Assembly (NCBI RefSeq): GCF_900113015.1
Contig: NZ_FONV01000010.1
Span: 124,001 to 188,000 of the forward strand
From: Actinoplanes philippinensis
Lineage (GTDB): Bacteria > Actinomycetota > Actinomycetes > Mycobacteriales > Micromonosporaceae
Reading direction: 5' to 3'
Length of the DNA: 64,000 bases
Under the pieces are notes generated by a model. That model saw only the letters and a list, made by a program, of their open reading frames with translations. It was not told the origin of the DNA and did no database searches. A program made the translations under genes and the position numbers. The number at the start of each line of letters is the position of its first letter. Within the stretch, counting starts at the first letter, position 1. Positions 51,001 through 59,093 of the stretch are shown here, piece by piece.

Positions 51001-51711
51001 TCAGCTGGTCTCGCCGGCCACGCTGAACGAGGACAGGCGGTTGATGGCGGCCAGGGTGCCGGCGACGATGAAGATCGCGCTCATCACGACGGCCGTGGTC
51101 AGGCCGATCGTGGACTGCAGGATCTCGGTCGGGGCGATCTTGTCGGCGATGGTGATCACGTACTGGCCGATGGCCAGGTTCTTCGTGCCGCTCACGAAGT
51201 TTCCGAGCAGGCCCTCCCAGACCAGGATGTAGACCAGGCCGACCAGCACCGGGCGGCGGCTGAGCAGGCTGAACAGCAGGAACAGCGCGGAGTAGGCGAA
51301 CGCTCCGACGACCGCGGCGACGGCCAGGGCGCCGCCCAGCTTGATCGATCCGGCCAGCGCGCCGGTGACGAACAGCGGCACGGCCGACACCACGGCGGTC
51401 ACCGAGGCGGCCACCGCGTACTTCGCCAGGATGATCTCGTAGCGGGGCAGCGGCTTGGTGAGGATGTGCACGATAGTGCCGTCGTCGACCTCGGAGCCGA
51501 GGACGCCGGTGCCGACGATCAGGGCCACCACCGGCAGCACCACGACCAGGCCCAGGCCGACGATGACCGCCTGGCCCCACATGTCGGGCGACACGCCGTA
51601 CGCCCGGCAGATCAGGGCCAACCCGATCAGCAGCACCGGCAGGGGCAGGAGCAGCAGGGCTCGGCGACGGCCGAAGAGGCCGCGGGCGGTGATGAAAGCG
51701 ACCGTGGACAT
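51001..51711 (-). CDS. ABC-2 type transporter permease
   Basis: 236 aa with about six hydrophobic helices, e.g. ALLLLPLPVLLIGLALIC, GLGLVVVLPVVALIVGTGVLG, and the amphipathic segment DGTIVHILTKPLPRYEIILAKYA typical of ABC-2 permeases. Start ATG 51711 overlaps the ATPase stop by 1 nt. Last gene of a four-gene unit with two ATPases and two permeases, likely exporting a lipid, polysaccharide or peptide; cargo unknown. Confidence 0.87.
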   Translation of the reverse strand: MSTVAFITARGLFGRRRALLLLPLPVLLIGLALICRAYGVSPDMWGQAVIVGLGLVVVLPVVALIVGTGVLGSEVDDGTIVHILTKPLPRYEIILAKYAVAASVTAVVSAVPLFVTGALAGSIKLGGALAVAAVVGAFAYSALFLLFSLLSRRPVLVGLVYILVWEGLLGNFVSGTKNLAIGQYVITIADKIAPTEILQSTIGLTTAVVMSAIFIVAGTLAAINRLSSFSVAGETS

Positions 51712-52661
51712 CAGCCCTCCAGCAGGTAGGAGAAGACGCTCTCCAGGGACTCGTCGGACGGCACCACCTGGCGCAGCCGGATGCCCTGGTCGAGTGCGAT
51801 ACGGGGCAGCGCGCGGGTGAAGCTGCCGTAGTCGGAGGCCCGCACGGCGAGGCCGTTGGGCTCGATCTCGATGCCGGCGACCGACTTCTCGGCGATCAGC
51901 GCGACGGCCAGCCGGCGGTCGTCGGAGCTGCGCACGGCGAAGACGTGCGGCCGGTTGGTCATCAGGCGGCGGATCTTGCGGTAGTCGCCGGAGGCGGCCA
52001 GACGCCCGGCCACGATCACCTGGACCAGGCCGGCGACCTGCTCGACCTCCTCCAGGATGTGCGAGCTGAACAGGATGGTGTGCCCGTTGTCGCCGAGGCG
52101 GTGCAGCAGCTCCATCATGTGCATCCGCTGGCGCGGGTCCATGCCGTTGAACGGCTCGTCGAGCAGCAGCACCCGCGGCTCGTGGACCAGGGCGGCGGCG
52201 ACCCGGGTGCGCTGGCGCATGCCCTTGGAGAAGGTCTCGATGCGGCGCTCGGCGGCGGCGGTCATCTCGACGAGCTCCAGCGCGCGCTGGGCGGCGCCGG
52301 CCGGGTCGGGCAGTTTCTGCATCTTGGCGCAGGCGGTCACGAACTGGCGGGCGGTGAGGAAGCCGTGCACCGACTCGCGCTCGGTGACCAGGCCGAGGTC
52401 ACGGTAGACCGCCGGGTTGCGCCAGGTGGGCTTGCCGTCGATGGTGACGGTGCCCCGGGAGGGCGACAGGAAGCCGGCCATCATGTGCAGGACGGTGGTC
52501 TTGCCGGCGCCGTTCGGCCCGAGCAGGCCGGTCACGCCGGGGTGCAGCGACATGGTGATGTCGTTGACGGCGACCACGTTGCCGTACCACCGGGAGACGG
52601 TGGACAGCTCGACCACGCCGGTGGTGGTGGGCGTCTGCGCCGGGAGGGTCTGGGTGGTCAC
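51711..52661 (-). CDS. ABC transporter ATP-binding protein
   Basis: 316 aa. Walker A GPNGAGKTTV, signature FSKGMRQRTRVAAAL, Walker B LLLDEPFNGMDP, switch His in SSHILEEVEQ. C-terminal ~90 residues form an accessory domain. GTG 52661 overlaps the upstream permease stop by 4 nt (GTGA). Pairs with the permease at 51001. Confidence 0.93.
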   Translation of the reverse strand: MTTQTLPAQTPTTTGVVELSTVSRWYGNVVAVNDITMSLHPGVTGLLGPNGAGKTTVLHMMAGFLSPSRGTVTIDGKPTWRNPAVYRDLGLVTERESVHGFLTARQFVTACAKMQKLPDPAGAAQRALELVEMTAAAERRIETFSKGMRQRTRVAAALVHEPRVLLLDEPFNGMDPRQRMHMMELLHRLGDNGHTILFSSHILEEVEQVAGLVQVIVAGRLAASGDYRKIRRLMTNRPHVFAVRSSDDRRLAVALIAEKSVAGIEIEPNGLAVRASDYGSFTRALPRIALDQGIRLRQVVPSDESLESVFSYLLEG

Positions 52662-53515
52662 AGCGAGGCCACCTTCCGGTAGCGGGCCAGCAGGATGAGG
52701 AGGCAGACGGCGATCAGGCAGACCGCCTCGATGCCGTAGATCGGGCCGAACCGGCCGAGCTCGAGGTCGAACCGGCCGCCCATCCACTGCCCGACCCCGG
52801 CCAGCAGGGTCATCGGGCTGGACAGGAAGGCCAGCTGGTTGGCGGTGGTGGAGGGCAGCGAGCTGAGCACCCCGACGATCGGGGTGGTCACCAGGAAGAC
52901 CGCCACGATGCCGCCGGCCGCGAACGCCTGCTTGCCGGTGAAGGAGGCGACCAGCAGGCCGATGGCGGCGAACATGAGCGCCCAGAGCAGGCTGTAACCC
53001 CAGCCGGGCAGCAGGTCGCCGAGCTCGTTGAACACGCCCTTGACGCCGTCCTTGGTAGTGAACGCGGCGCCGAGGAACATGATGAACTGCGGCACGCCGA
53101 GCAGCAGCCAGATCGCGCTGACCATGGCGGCGAACTTCGCCGAGACGTAGTCGGCGGCCCGCAGCGGCCGGCTGAAGTACAGCGGCAGGGTGCCGGCCCG
53201 CAGATCACGGCTGACCAGCTGGGGCGCCACGATCGCGGTGAAGAAGATGATCAGGAAGCTCATCTGGCCGGCGAACTCGAGATAGCTCAGCACCGACTCG
53301 CCGGTGAGGGAGCGGATCGCGGCCACGATCACCGCGACCAGCAGCATGATGCCGAAGACCAGCCAGGGGAAGATCTTCGCCTTGGCGGAACGGCCCAGAC
53401 CGTACGCCGCGCGCAGCCCGTGCACATAGAGCGCCTGCTGCATCGCGAACCGGCCCAGTCGCGGGCCGTCGTAACGCTGGTATCCGATGTCATGGATGAC
53501 GCCGGCCTCAGACAT
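52658..53515 (-). CDS. ABC-2 type transporter permease
   Basis: 285 aa. Six helices including KIFPWLVFGIMLLVAVIVAAI, LSFLIIFFTAIVAPQLVS and AVCLIAVCLLILLARYRK. The loop DLRAGTLPLYFSRPLRAADYVSAKFAA is the ABC-2 permease signature region. ATG 53515 overlaps the first ATPase stop by 8 nt. Pairs with the ATPase at 53508. Confidence 0.88.
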   Translation of the reverse strand: MSEAGVIHDIGYQRYDGPRLGRFAMQQALYVHGLRAAYGLGRSAKAKIFPWLVFGIMLLVAVIVAAIRSLTGESVLSYLEFAGQMSFLIIFFTAIVAPQLVSRDLRAGTLPLYFSRPLRAADYVSAKFAAMVSAIWLLLGVPQFIMFLGAAFTTKDGVKGVFNELGDLLPGWGYSLLWALMFAAIGLLVASFTGKQAFAAGGIVAVFLVTTPIVGVLSSLPSTTANQLAFLSSPMTLLAGVGQWMGGRFDLELGRFGPIYGIEAVCLIAVCLLILLARYRKVASL

Positions 53516-54422
53516 CGGCCGTCTCCTTCTTGGTGAAGAGCTCGGCGACGCGGTGCCGACGCTGGTCCAGGCGGTGCAGGTTGAGGTCGAGATCGGTGAC
53601 GGCGTGCAGGATCCGGTCGTACGCCTCGTCGGACTCCAGCGGCACGAGCAGCAGCCGGCCCTCGCGGGTGACCGCCAGCCCGCGCTCGGTGAGGGCGGCG
53701 GCCAGCTCGTCCGTGCCGTCCGCGACCTCGACGGCCAGGATGTCGGAGGCCTCGGTCATCGAGGAGATCCGGTCAGCGCGCAGCAGGCGGCCCCCCTCGA
53801 TCGCGATGAGCGAGTCACAGATCCGCTCGACCTCGCCGAGCAGGTGCGAGCAGACCACCACGGAGATGCCGAACTCGTTGCCGATCCGGTGGACCAGATT
53901 GAGCATGGCGTCGCGGCCGGCCGGGTCGAGGCCGTTCGTCGGCTCGTCGAGCAGCAGCAGGTCGGGGTCGTGCACGAGCGCCTGGGCCAGCTTGACCCGC
54001 TGCTTCATGCCGGTCGAGTAGCCGCCGATCTGCCGGTAGCGTTCCTCGTAGAGGCCGACGTGGCGCAGCGCCTCGGAGGCGCGCTCCCGGGCCGCGGTCT
54101 TCGGCAGCCCGCTCATCCGGGCCAGGTGGGTGACGAACTCGGCGGCCGAGACGTCCGGCGGCAGGCAGTCGTTCTCCGGCATGTAGCCGACCCGCGCGCG
54201 GACCCGGTCGGTCTGGGTGACCGGGTCGAGATCGAAGACCCGGAGGCTGCCGCTGGACGGCGGCAGCAACCCGAGCATGATCTTGATGAAGGTGCTCTTG
54301 CCGGCGCCGTTGGCGCCGACCAGTCCGATGACGCCGGCATCGACGGCGACGGTCAGGTCCGCGAGGGCGGTCACCCCGCCGCCGTACGTCTTGGTCAGCC
54401 CGTCCGTAACGATGATGGTCAC
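53508..54422 (-). CDS. ABC transporter ATP-binding protein
   Basis: 304 aa. Walker A GANGAGKSTF, signature YSTGMKQRVKLAQAL, Walker B LLLDEPTNGLDP, followed by SHLLGEVERICD (switch His). First gene of the exporter operon, reading minus, GTG start (MTIIVTDGLTKTYGGG). Two ATPase-permease pairs in one operon suggests a heterodimeric or paired exporter. Confidence 0.93.
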   Translation of the reverse strand: MTIIVTDGLTKTYGGGVTALADLTVAVDAGVIGLVGANGAGKSTFIKIMLGLLPPSSGSLRVFDLDPVTQTDRVRARVGYMPENDCLPPDVSAAEFVTHLARMSGLPKTAARERASEALRHVGLYEERYRQIGGYSTGMKQRVKLAQALVHDPDLLLLDEPTNGLDPAGRDAMLNLVHRIGNEFGISVVVCSHLLGEVERICDSLIAIEGGRLLRADRISSMTEASDILAVEVADGTDELAAALTERGLAVTREGRLLLVPLESDEAYDRILHAVTDLDLNLHRLDQRRHRVAELFTKKETADV

Positions 54423-54501
54423 GGGCTCAGCCTAGAAAGTGGGCGCACGGATTCCGATCGGGAAATCCCCTGAGGGGGACTCAGGGTTTCTCAGCTTGCT
54501 C

Positions 54502-55587
54502 TCAGCTTAGAGACACCTGGAAGACCGGGAGCCGGCCGAGACGACGGTACTCGCGCAGCGCGTCGGGAGTGCTGTCCACCGACGAGTCCTGGCCCTTGTG
54601 GTTGGCCGGCGTCTCGAAGTGCACCATCGCCTTGATCTTCGGGAAGCGGCTGATCTGCTCGCCGACCTCACGATAGAACTCGGCCATGTGGTCCGGGTTG
54701 CGCTCGGAGAACCACACGCCCCACTCGGCGACCATGAGCGGCTTGCCGGGGTGCCGGCGGGTCACCCAGTTGTAGAAGCCGGGCCAGTTGGGTTTGCTCG
54801 CCGACCGGCGGTTGAGCAGCTCGTCGAAGTCGCCGTGGCCGTAGCCGGGATCGCTGTAGGAATAGGTGTCGAAGCCGATCCAGTCGACCACGTCGTTGCC
54901 CGGATACATGTTCTGGAACCAGCTCTTGGTGGTGTGCGGCACGTACGCCATGTGGACCAGAACGGTCACCACGTTGTACGCGCGATTGGCCCGCAGCCGC
55001 TTCACCACGTGCCGGAACATCGCCGCGTAGTCGCGTGCCGTGTAGCCGGAGCCGGGCTCCTCGCGTACCTGGTCCTCGGCCTCGTGATGGATCGCGAAGA
55101 AGAACCGTTCCTGATAGTTCTCCCGGATGTGGGTGGCGAGCCGGTCCAGGAACTCGTCGGTGGCCCGGTCACCCTGGGCGATCTGGGCCCAGGTGGCGCT
55201 CTCCGGCTTCCAGTTGAGCAGCAGGATGCGCTTGCGGCCGGGCTCGCGGGAGATGGCGATCTCCTGCTCGGTGGGGAACACCTGCCGGATGCCGCGGTGG
55301 TACGCGTGGAAGATTGCCTGGTGGCGGCCGGTCTTGCGCTCGAACTCGGCGAGCGCCTGCACACCACGGTTCTCGGTACGCGCTCCGGGCGCCACGCCCC
55401 ACAGGATGCCGCAGGTGGGAACCAGCATCGCGCCGGTACGGCAGGTGGGCGGCGCCGGCTCCCCCGGGTAGCTCGCGAGCACCCGCCCGGCCGCGGCGGG
55501 GACGGGCGTGGGGACGGCGTACAGCGTTGCGGTCATCGACAGGGATAAGGCTGTGGTCAGCGCAACGAGGTGCAGGGTCTTTCTCAC
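54502..55587 (-). CDS. Secreted GH26-like glycoside hydrolase
   Basis: 361 aa. Signal peptide ~1-35 (LVALTTALSLSMTATLYA). A TIM-barrel type sequence with FAIHHEAEDQ (acid/base Glu in HHEAE) and PLMVAEWGVWFSE (nucleophile Glu in the VAEWG strand), both matching GH26 beta-mannanase-like enzymes; also AYVPHTTKSWFQNMYPGND and YWGFDTYSYSDP-like region. Lies divergently upstream of the EPS operon, so it may trim the exported glycan. GTG 55587 with weak ribosome site. Fold call by catalytic motifs; sugar specificity unknown. Confidence 0.82.
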   Translation of the reverse strand: MRKTLHLVALTTALSLSMTATLYAVPTPVPAAAGRVLASYPGEPAPPTCRTGAMLVPTCGILWGVAPGARTENRGVQALAEFERKTGRHQAIFHAYHRGIRQVFPTEQEIAISREPGRKRILLLNWKPESATWAQIAQGDRATDEFLDRLATHIRENYQERFFFAIHHEAEDQVREEPGSGYTARDYAAMFRHVVKRLRANRAYNVVTVLVHMAYVPHTTKSWFQNMYPGNDVVDWIGFDTYSYSDPGYGHGDFDELLNRRSASKPNWPGFYNWVTRRHPGKPLMVAEWGVWFSERNPDHMAEFYREVGEQISRFPKIKAMVHFETPANHKGQDSSVDSTPDALREYRRLGRLPVFQVSLS

Positions 55588-55639
55588 AAGGGCCGAGTAT
55601 CAAAGGATCACGACGCAATGTCCAGTAACATCAGGATTT

Positions 55640-55768
55640 AAACCTAAAAGGTGTTTTAGCAGCTTTCATCCGTACCGGGGAAAGATCGGGATTGGACTGA
55701 GATCCCGACTCGACCGGGTCGACGCCGCCTGGGAAACTGTCCCCCAAACAGCTTCAGGGGGATACGAA
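55640..55768 (+). promoter_or_regulatory. Structured leader with ribosome-site-sequestering hairpin
   Basis: The A/T-richer segment 55625-55660 likely carries promoters for the divergent GH26 and APS kinase genes. Then TCGGGAT/ATCCCGA (55686-55692/55702-55708), a TCGACC/GGGTCGA palindrome near 55709-55722, and TCCCCC/GGGGGA (55740-55745/55757-55762). The last helix contains the Shine-Dalgarno AGGGGGA of the APS kinase gene, so the hairpin could block ribosome entry. Confidence 0.5.
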
Positions 55769-57289
55769 GTGAATGGTTCGGTACTACCCGAGGACGTTCT
55801 CCGGGACGCGCCCTCCTTCACCCCGCGCCCCTATGAGCTGGCCGACCTCGAGCTTCTGCTCTCCGGGGCCTACGCTCCGCTGAGCGGGTTCCTGGGGCGC
55901 TCCGACCTGGACGCGCTCGGGCGCACCGGCCGGCTCGCCGACGGCACCCCATGGCCGGTCCCGGTGACCTGCGAGATCCCCGGGGAGGTGGCGTCCGCGC
56001 TGGACCCGGCCGACCCGGGCCGCCGCACGCTGGTGCTGACCGACATGGAGGGCGCGCCGGTCGCCGCGATCGAGGTCACCGACGTCTGGCAGACCGGGGA
56101 GAACAGGTTCGGCATCGGCGGGCCGGTGCGGCGGATGGGCGACGGCGGGCACGGCCCGTTCCAGCGGCTGCGGCGCACCCCGGAGGAGGTCCGGGCCCTG
56201 ATCCCGCCGGGCCGGGTGCTGGGCGTGATCGCCGACCGGCCACTGCACCGGCCGCAACTGGCGCAGATCGCGCACGCCGCCCGTACCCTTGCGGCTCATC
56301 TCTTGATCTTGATCCCGGTGAGCGGGCCGGGCCCGGACGGACTGCCGCCGGAAGCGCTGGTCCGCTCGATCTTCGCGGCCCGCGACCGGATGCCTCCGGC
56401 GACGGTGGTCGCGGTGCCGGTGCTGACCCGCGGCGACGAGATGCGCGACGCGCTGCTGCGGGCCCGGGTGGCGGCCGCCTACGGGGTGAGCCACGTGCTG
56501 TCCACCGGCGACACCCTGTCCGGCGCGGGCCTGCGCGTGCTGGTGCCGCGTGAGCTGGCCTACGACAACCGGGACGGGCAGTGGCGCTGGCGCGACGACA
56601 TCCCGCCGCGCAACCGCCGCCTCGCGATGACCCCCGCCGAGATCGACGACCTGCTGGACCGGGGTTTCCCGCTGCCGGAGTGGCACACCCCACCGGCGGT
56701 GGCCCGGGAGCTGTCCCGGGTGCGCCCGCCGCGCCGGCACCGCGGCCTGGTGGTCTTCTTCACCGGCCTGTCCGGCTCGGGCAAGTCGACGATCGCCCGC
56801 AACCTGGCCGACGCCATGCGGGAGAACGGGGATCGCACCATCACCCTGCTCGACGGTGACGTGGTGCGCCGCGAGCTGACCGCCGGCCTGGGCTTCAGCA
56901 AGGCCGACCGGGACCGTAACGTGCGGCGGATCGGCTGGGTCGCGGCCGAGGTGGGCCGGCACCGGGGCATGGCGGTGGCCTGCCCGATCGCGCCTTACGA
57001 GGCGGCCCGCGCGGCGGCCCGGCGGATGGCGGTCGAGGCCGGCGCCGGGTTCGTGCTGGTGCACGTGGCCACGCCGCTGGAGGTGTGCGAGAGCCGCGAC
57101 CGCAAGGGGCTCTACGCGCGGGCGCGGGCCGGGCAGCTGCGCGGGATGACCGGCATCGACGACCCCTACGAGGAGCCGGTCGACGCCGAGCTGACCATCG
57201 ACACCACCACGATGACCGTTCCGGAAGCGGTCGAGATGGTCCTCGGATACCTGGTGGAGAACGGTTGGGTGGAGCCCAAACTGGGCTGA
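55769..57289 (+). CDS. APS kinase fused to a degenerate ATP-sulfurylase-like domain
   Basis: 506 aa. Residues ~1-330 resemble ATP sulfurylase, but active-site blocks are lost: the QTRNPxHxxH site reads IADRPLHRPQL, and the GRDHAG site reads STGDTLSGAG. So this part is unlikely to make APS. Residues ~335-506 form intact APS kinase (CysC-type): Walker A GLSGSGKSTIA, LDGDVVRREL, FSKADRDRNVRR, RDRKGLYARARAGQLRGMTGIDDPYEEP. APS kinase makes PAPS, the sulfate donor for the sulfotransferase at 61684. GTG 55769, AGGGGGA seven bases upstream. First gene of the EPS operon. Confidence 0.88.
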   Translation: MNGSVLPEDVLRDAPSFTPRPYELADLELLLSGAYAPLSGFLGRSDLDALGRTGRLADGTPWPVPVTCEIPGEVASALDPADPGRRTLVLTDMEGAPVAAIEVTDVWQTGENRFGIGGPVRRMGDGGHGPFQRLRRTPEEVRALIPPGRVLGVIADRPLHRPQLAQIAHAARTLAAHLLILIPVSGPGPDGLPPEALVRSIFAARDRMPPATVVAVPVLTRGDEMRDALLRARVAAAYGVSHVLSTGDTLSGAGLRVLVPRELAYDNRDGQWRWRDDIPPRNRRLAMTPAEIDDLLDRGFPLPEWHTPPAVARELSRVRPPRRHRGLVVFFTGLSGSGKSTIARNLADAMRENGDRTITLLDGDVVRRELTAGLGFSKADRDRNVRRIGWVAAEVGRHRGMAVACPIAPYEAARAAARRMAVEAGAGFVLVHVATPLEVCESRDRKGLYARARAGQLRGMTGIDDPYEEPVDAELTIDTTTMTVPEAVEMVLGYLVENGWVEPKLG

Positions 57290-57295
57290 GCCCAT

Positions 57296-57380
57296 CACTT
57301 GCGGCGGGAGTGCGACGTTAGCCCTTCGGGGCGAAACGCCCAAATCGACACTCTCTTCCCGGAAGGGCCGCCGAAGACTG
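57296..57380 (+). promoter_or_regulatory. Structured inter-gene leader before the Wzz-like gene
   Basis: In the 91-bp gap: GAGTG-CGA at 57308-57315 pairs with TCGACACTC at 57345-57353 (one bulge), enclosing GCCC-TTCG-GGGC (57321-57332, UUCG-capped) which competes with GGCG-AAA-CGCC (57330-57340). An outer GCGGC/GCCGC pair is at 57301-57305/57367-57371. Competing helices suggest a regulatory RNA; class unknown. Confidence 0.4.
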
Positions 57381-59093
57381 ATGGAATCGTCTCGCCCCTC
57401 GTCCGATCTCTCGCACTACCTCGGTGCGTTCCGCCGCCACTGGTGGATCGCCCTGGTGGCCACGGGTGCCGGCCTCGGTGGCGGCGCGGTTCTGACACAG
57501 GCCGTGCCGAAGGTGTACGAGTCGTCCGCCTCGGTGCTCGTCGAGTCGGTCAGCCAGGACACCAACGCGGAGGGCGGCCGGACCAAGGGCACCGTCAACC
57601 TGGACACCGAGGCCCAGCTGGTCGGCTCCGGGGCGGTCGCGGTCAAGGCGGCCACGCTGCTGCGCAGCTCCGTGTCGCCGATCGAGCTGGCCAAGTCGGT
57701 GTCGGTGCAGGTGCCGGCGAACACCACGGTTCTGGTGATCACCTTCAAGGCGGACGATCCGCGGGCGGCGCAGGCCGGATCCCACGCGTTCGCCGAGGCG
57801 TACCTGCGCAACCGTGAGGAGACCGCCCGCGCCCAGCTGGACAAGCGCATCCGCTCGCTGAACCTCAAGGTCCGGCAGCTGACCACGATGCTCGCCGGGA
57901 TCAACGCCAAACTCGCGACGGCCGCCAAGGGCAGCTCGTCCGAGGGCAACCTGCAGAGCCTGCGCAACAACTCGCAGAACCAGCTGAACTCGCTGACCGG
58001 GCGGCTCAACGAGCTGACCACCACGATGGTCGGCGGCGGCAGCATCATCAGCGACTCGCGCCTGCCGGAGGAGCCGACGAGCCCCAACGCGTGGCTCAAC
58101 ATCGGCACCGGCGGCATGCTCGGGCTCCTGCTCGGGCTGGGTCTGGCCTACCTGCGGGAACGGTTCGACCGGCGGCTGGTCACGCCGAACGACGTCCGCG
58201 ACCGGGGGCGGGTTCCGGTGCTGGCGGCCCTGGACGAGCGCAGCACACCGCACTTCGACGACGTGGTCCAGCCGTACGGGCCGGGCGGCCGGGTCTTCAA
58301 CCGCCTGCGCAACGAGGTGCTCGCGTCGCTGTCCGACGGCGATCAGGTCATCGTGGTCACCGGGACCAACCGGGGCTCGGCCAGCACGCTCGTCGCGGCG
58401 AACCTGGCGGCGGCGCTGGCCCGGACCGGAAGCGACGTGGTCCTGATCGGCGCGCACCTGCCGGACAGCGTGGTCGACGCCGCGCCGCTGGCCCGCATGT
58501 TCGGGGTCTCGGCCACGCCCGGCCTCTCCGACCTGCTGGCCGGCCGGGTCGGCCTGGCCGGCGCCCTGCAGCGCACGCCGCGGATCCCCTCGCTGCGGCT
58601 GATCACCACCGGGGGCGCGGCCACCGCGGCCGGGCTGATGCAGTCCCAGCGGCTCAAGGACACCCTGCAGACGCTGCGCGGGCAGAGCGGGTACGTGGTG
58701 ATCGAGGCGCCGTCGACGAGCAGCAGCGCCGACGCGCAGAGCCTGGCCAGCCTGGCCGACGCGGCGATCCTCGCGGTCGAGCTGCGCCGCTCGAAGCGGC
58801 CGGCCCTGGTGGACGCCACCGAGCAGCTGCGCCGGGTCGGCACGAAGCTGCTCGGCACGGTGGTCATGCCGCGGCTGCCCGCCATGCAGCCGGGCGACCT
58901 GACGGCGCCCGCGGTGACGCTGCCGGTGCCGGACGAGATGCCGGACGAGACGATCGACGAGGACGTGCCGGACGGTCCGACCCAGCAACTGTCCTACGCC
59001 GGTCGGCAAAGGCCGGGCGGCGAGGAGGACGACGAGTCCGTCACGGCCGGTGAGCTGGCCGGCACGGGCGCCGCGGAGGGCGACGACACGTGA
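57381..59093 (+). CDS. Wzz-type chain-length protein fused to degenerate BY-kinase-like domain
   Basis: 570 aa. Two membrane helices (IALVATGAGLGGGAVLTQAV and LNIGTGGMLGLLLGLGLAYL) flank an extracytoplasmic Wzz domain with coiled coil (residues ~140-220). The C-terminal ATPase-like domain (~285-490) lacks nucleotide-binding residues: usual EGKST is GSAST in VTGTNRGSASTLVA; Walker A-prime is LIGAHLP instead of LIDADLR; Walker B is VIEAPS. No Tyr cluster at the C-terminus. It may tune polysaccharide length without kinase activity. ATG 57381. Confidence 0.85.
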   Translation: MESSRPSSDLSHYLGAFRRHWWIALVATGAGLGGGAVLTQAVPKVYESSASVLVESVSQDTNAEGGRTKGTVNLDTEAQLVGSGAVAVKAATLLRSSVSPIELAKSVSVQVPANTTVLVITFKADDPRAAQAGSHAFAEAYLRNREETARAQLDKRIRSLNLKVRQLTTMLAGINAKLATAAKGSSSEGNLQSLRNNSQNQLNSLTGRLNELTTTMVGGGSIISDSRLPEEPTSPNAWLNIGTGGMLGLLLGLGLAYLRERFDRRLVTPNDVRDRGRVPVLAALDERSTPHFDDVVQPYGPGGRVFNRLRNEVLASLSDGDQVIVVTGTNRGSASTLVAANLAAALARTGSDVVLIGAHLPDSVVDAAPLARMFGVSATPGLSDLLAGRVGLAGALQRTPRIPSLRLITTGGAATAAGLMQSQRLKDTLQTLRGQSGYVVIEAPSTSSSADAQSLASLADAAILAVELRRSKRPALVDATEQLRRVGTKLLGTVVMPRLPAMQPGDLTAPAVTLPVPDEMPDETIDEDVPDGPTQQLSYAGRQRPGGEEDDESVTAGELAGTGAAEGDDT

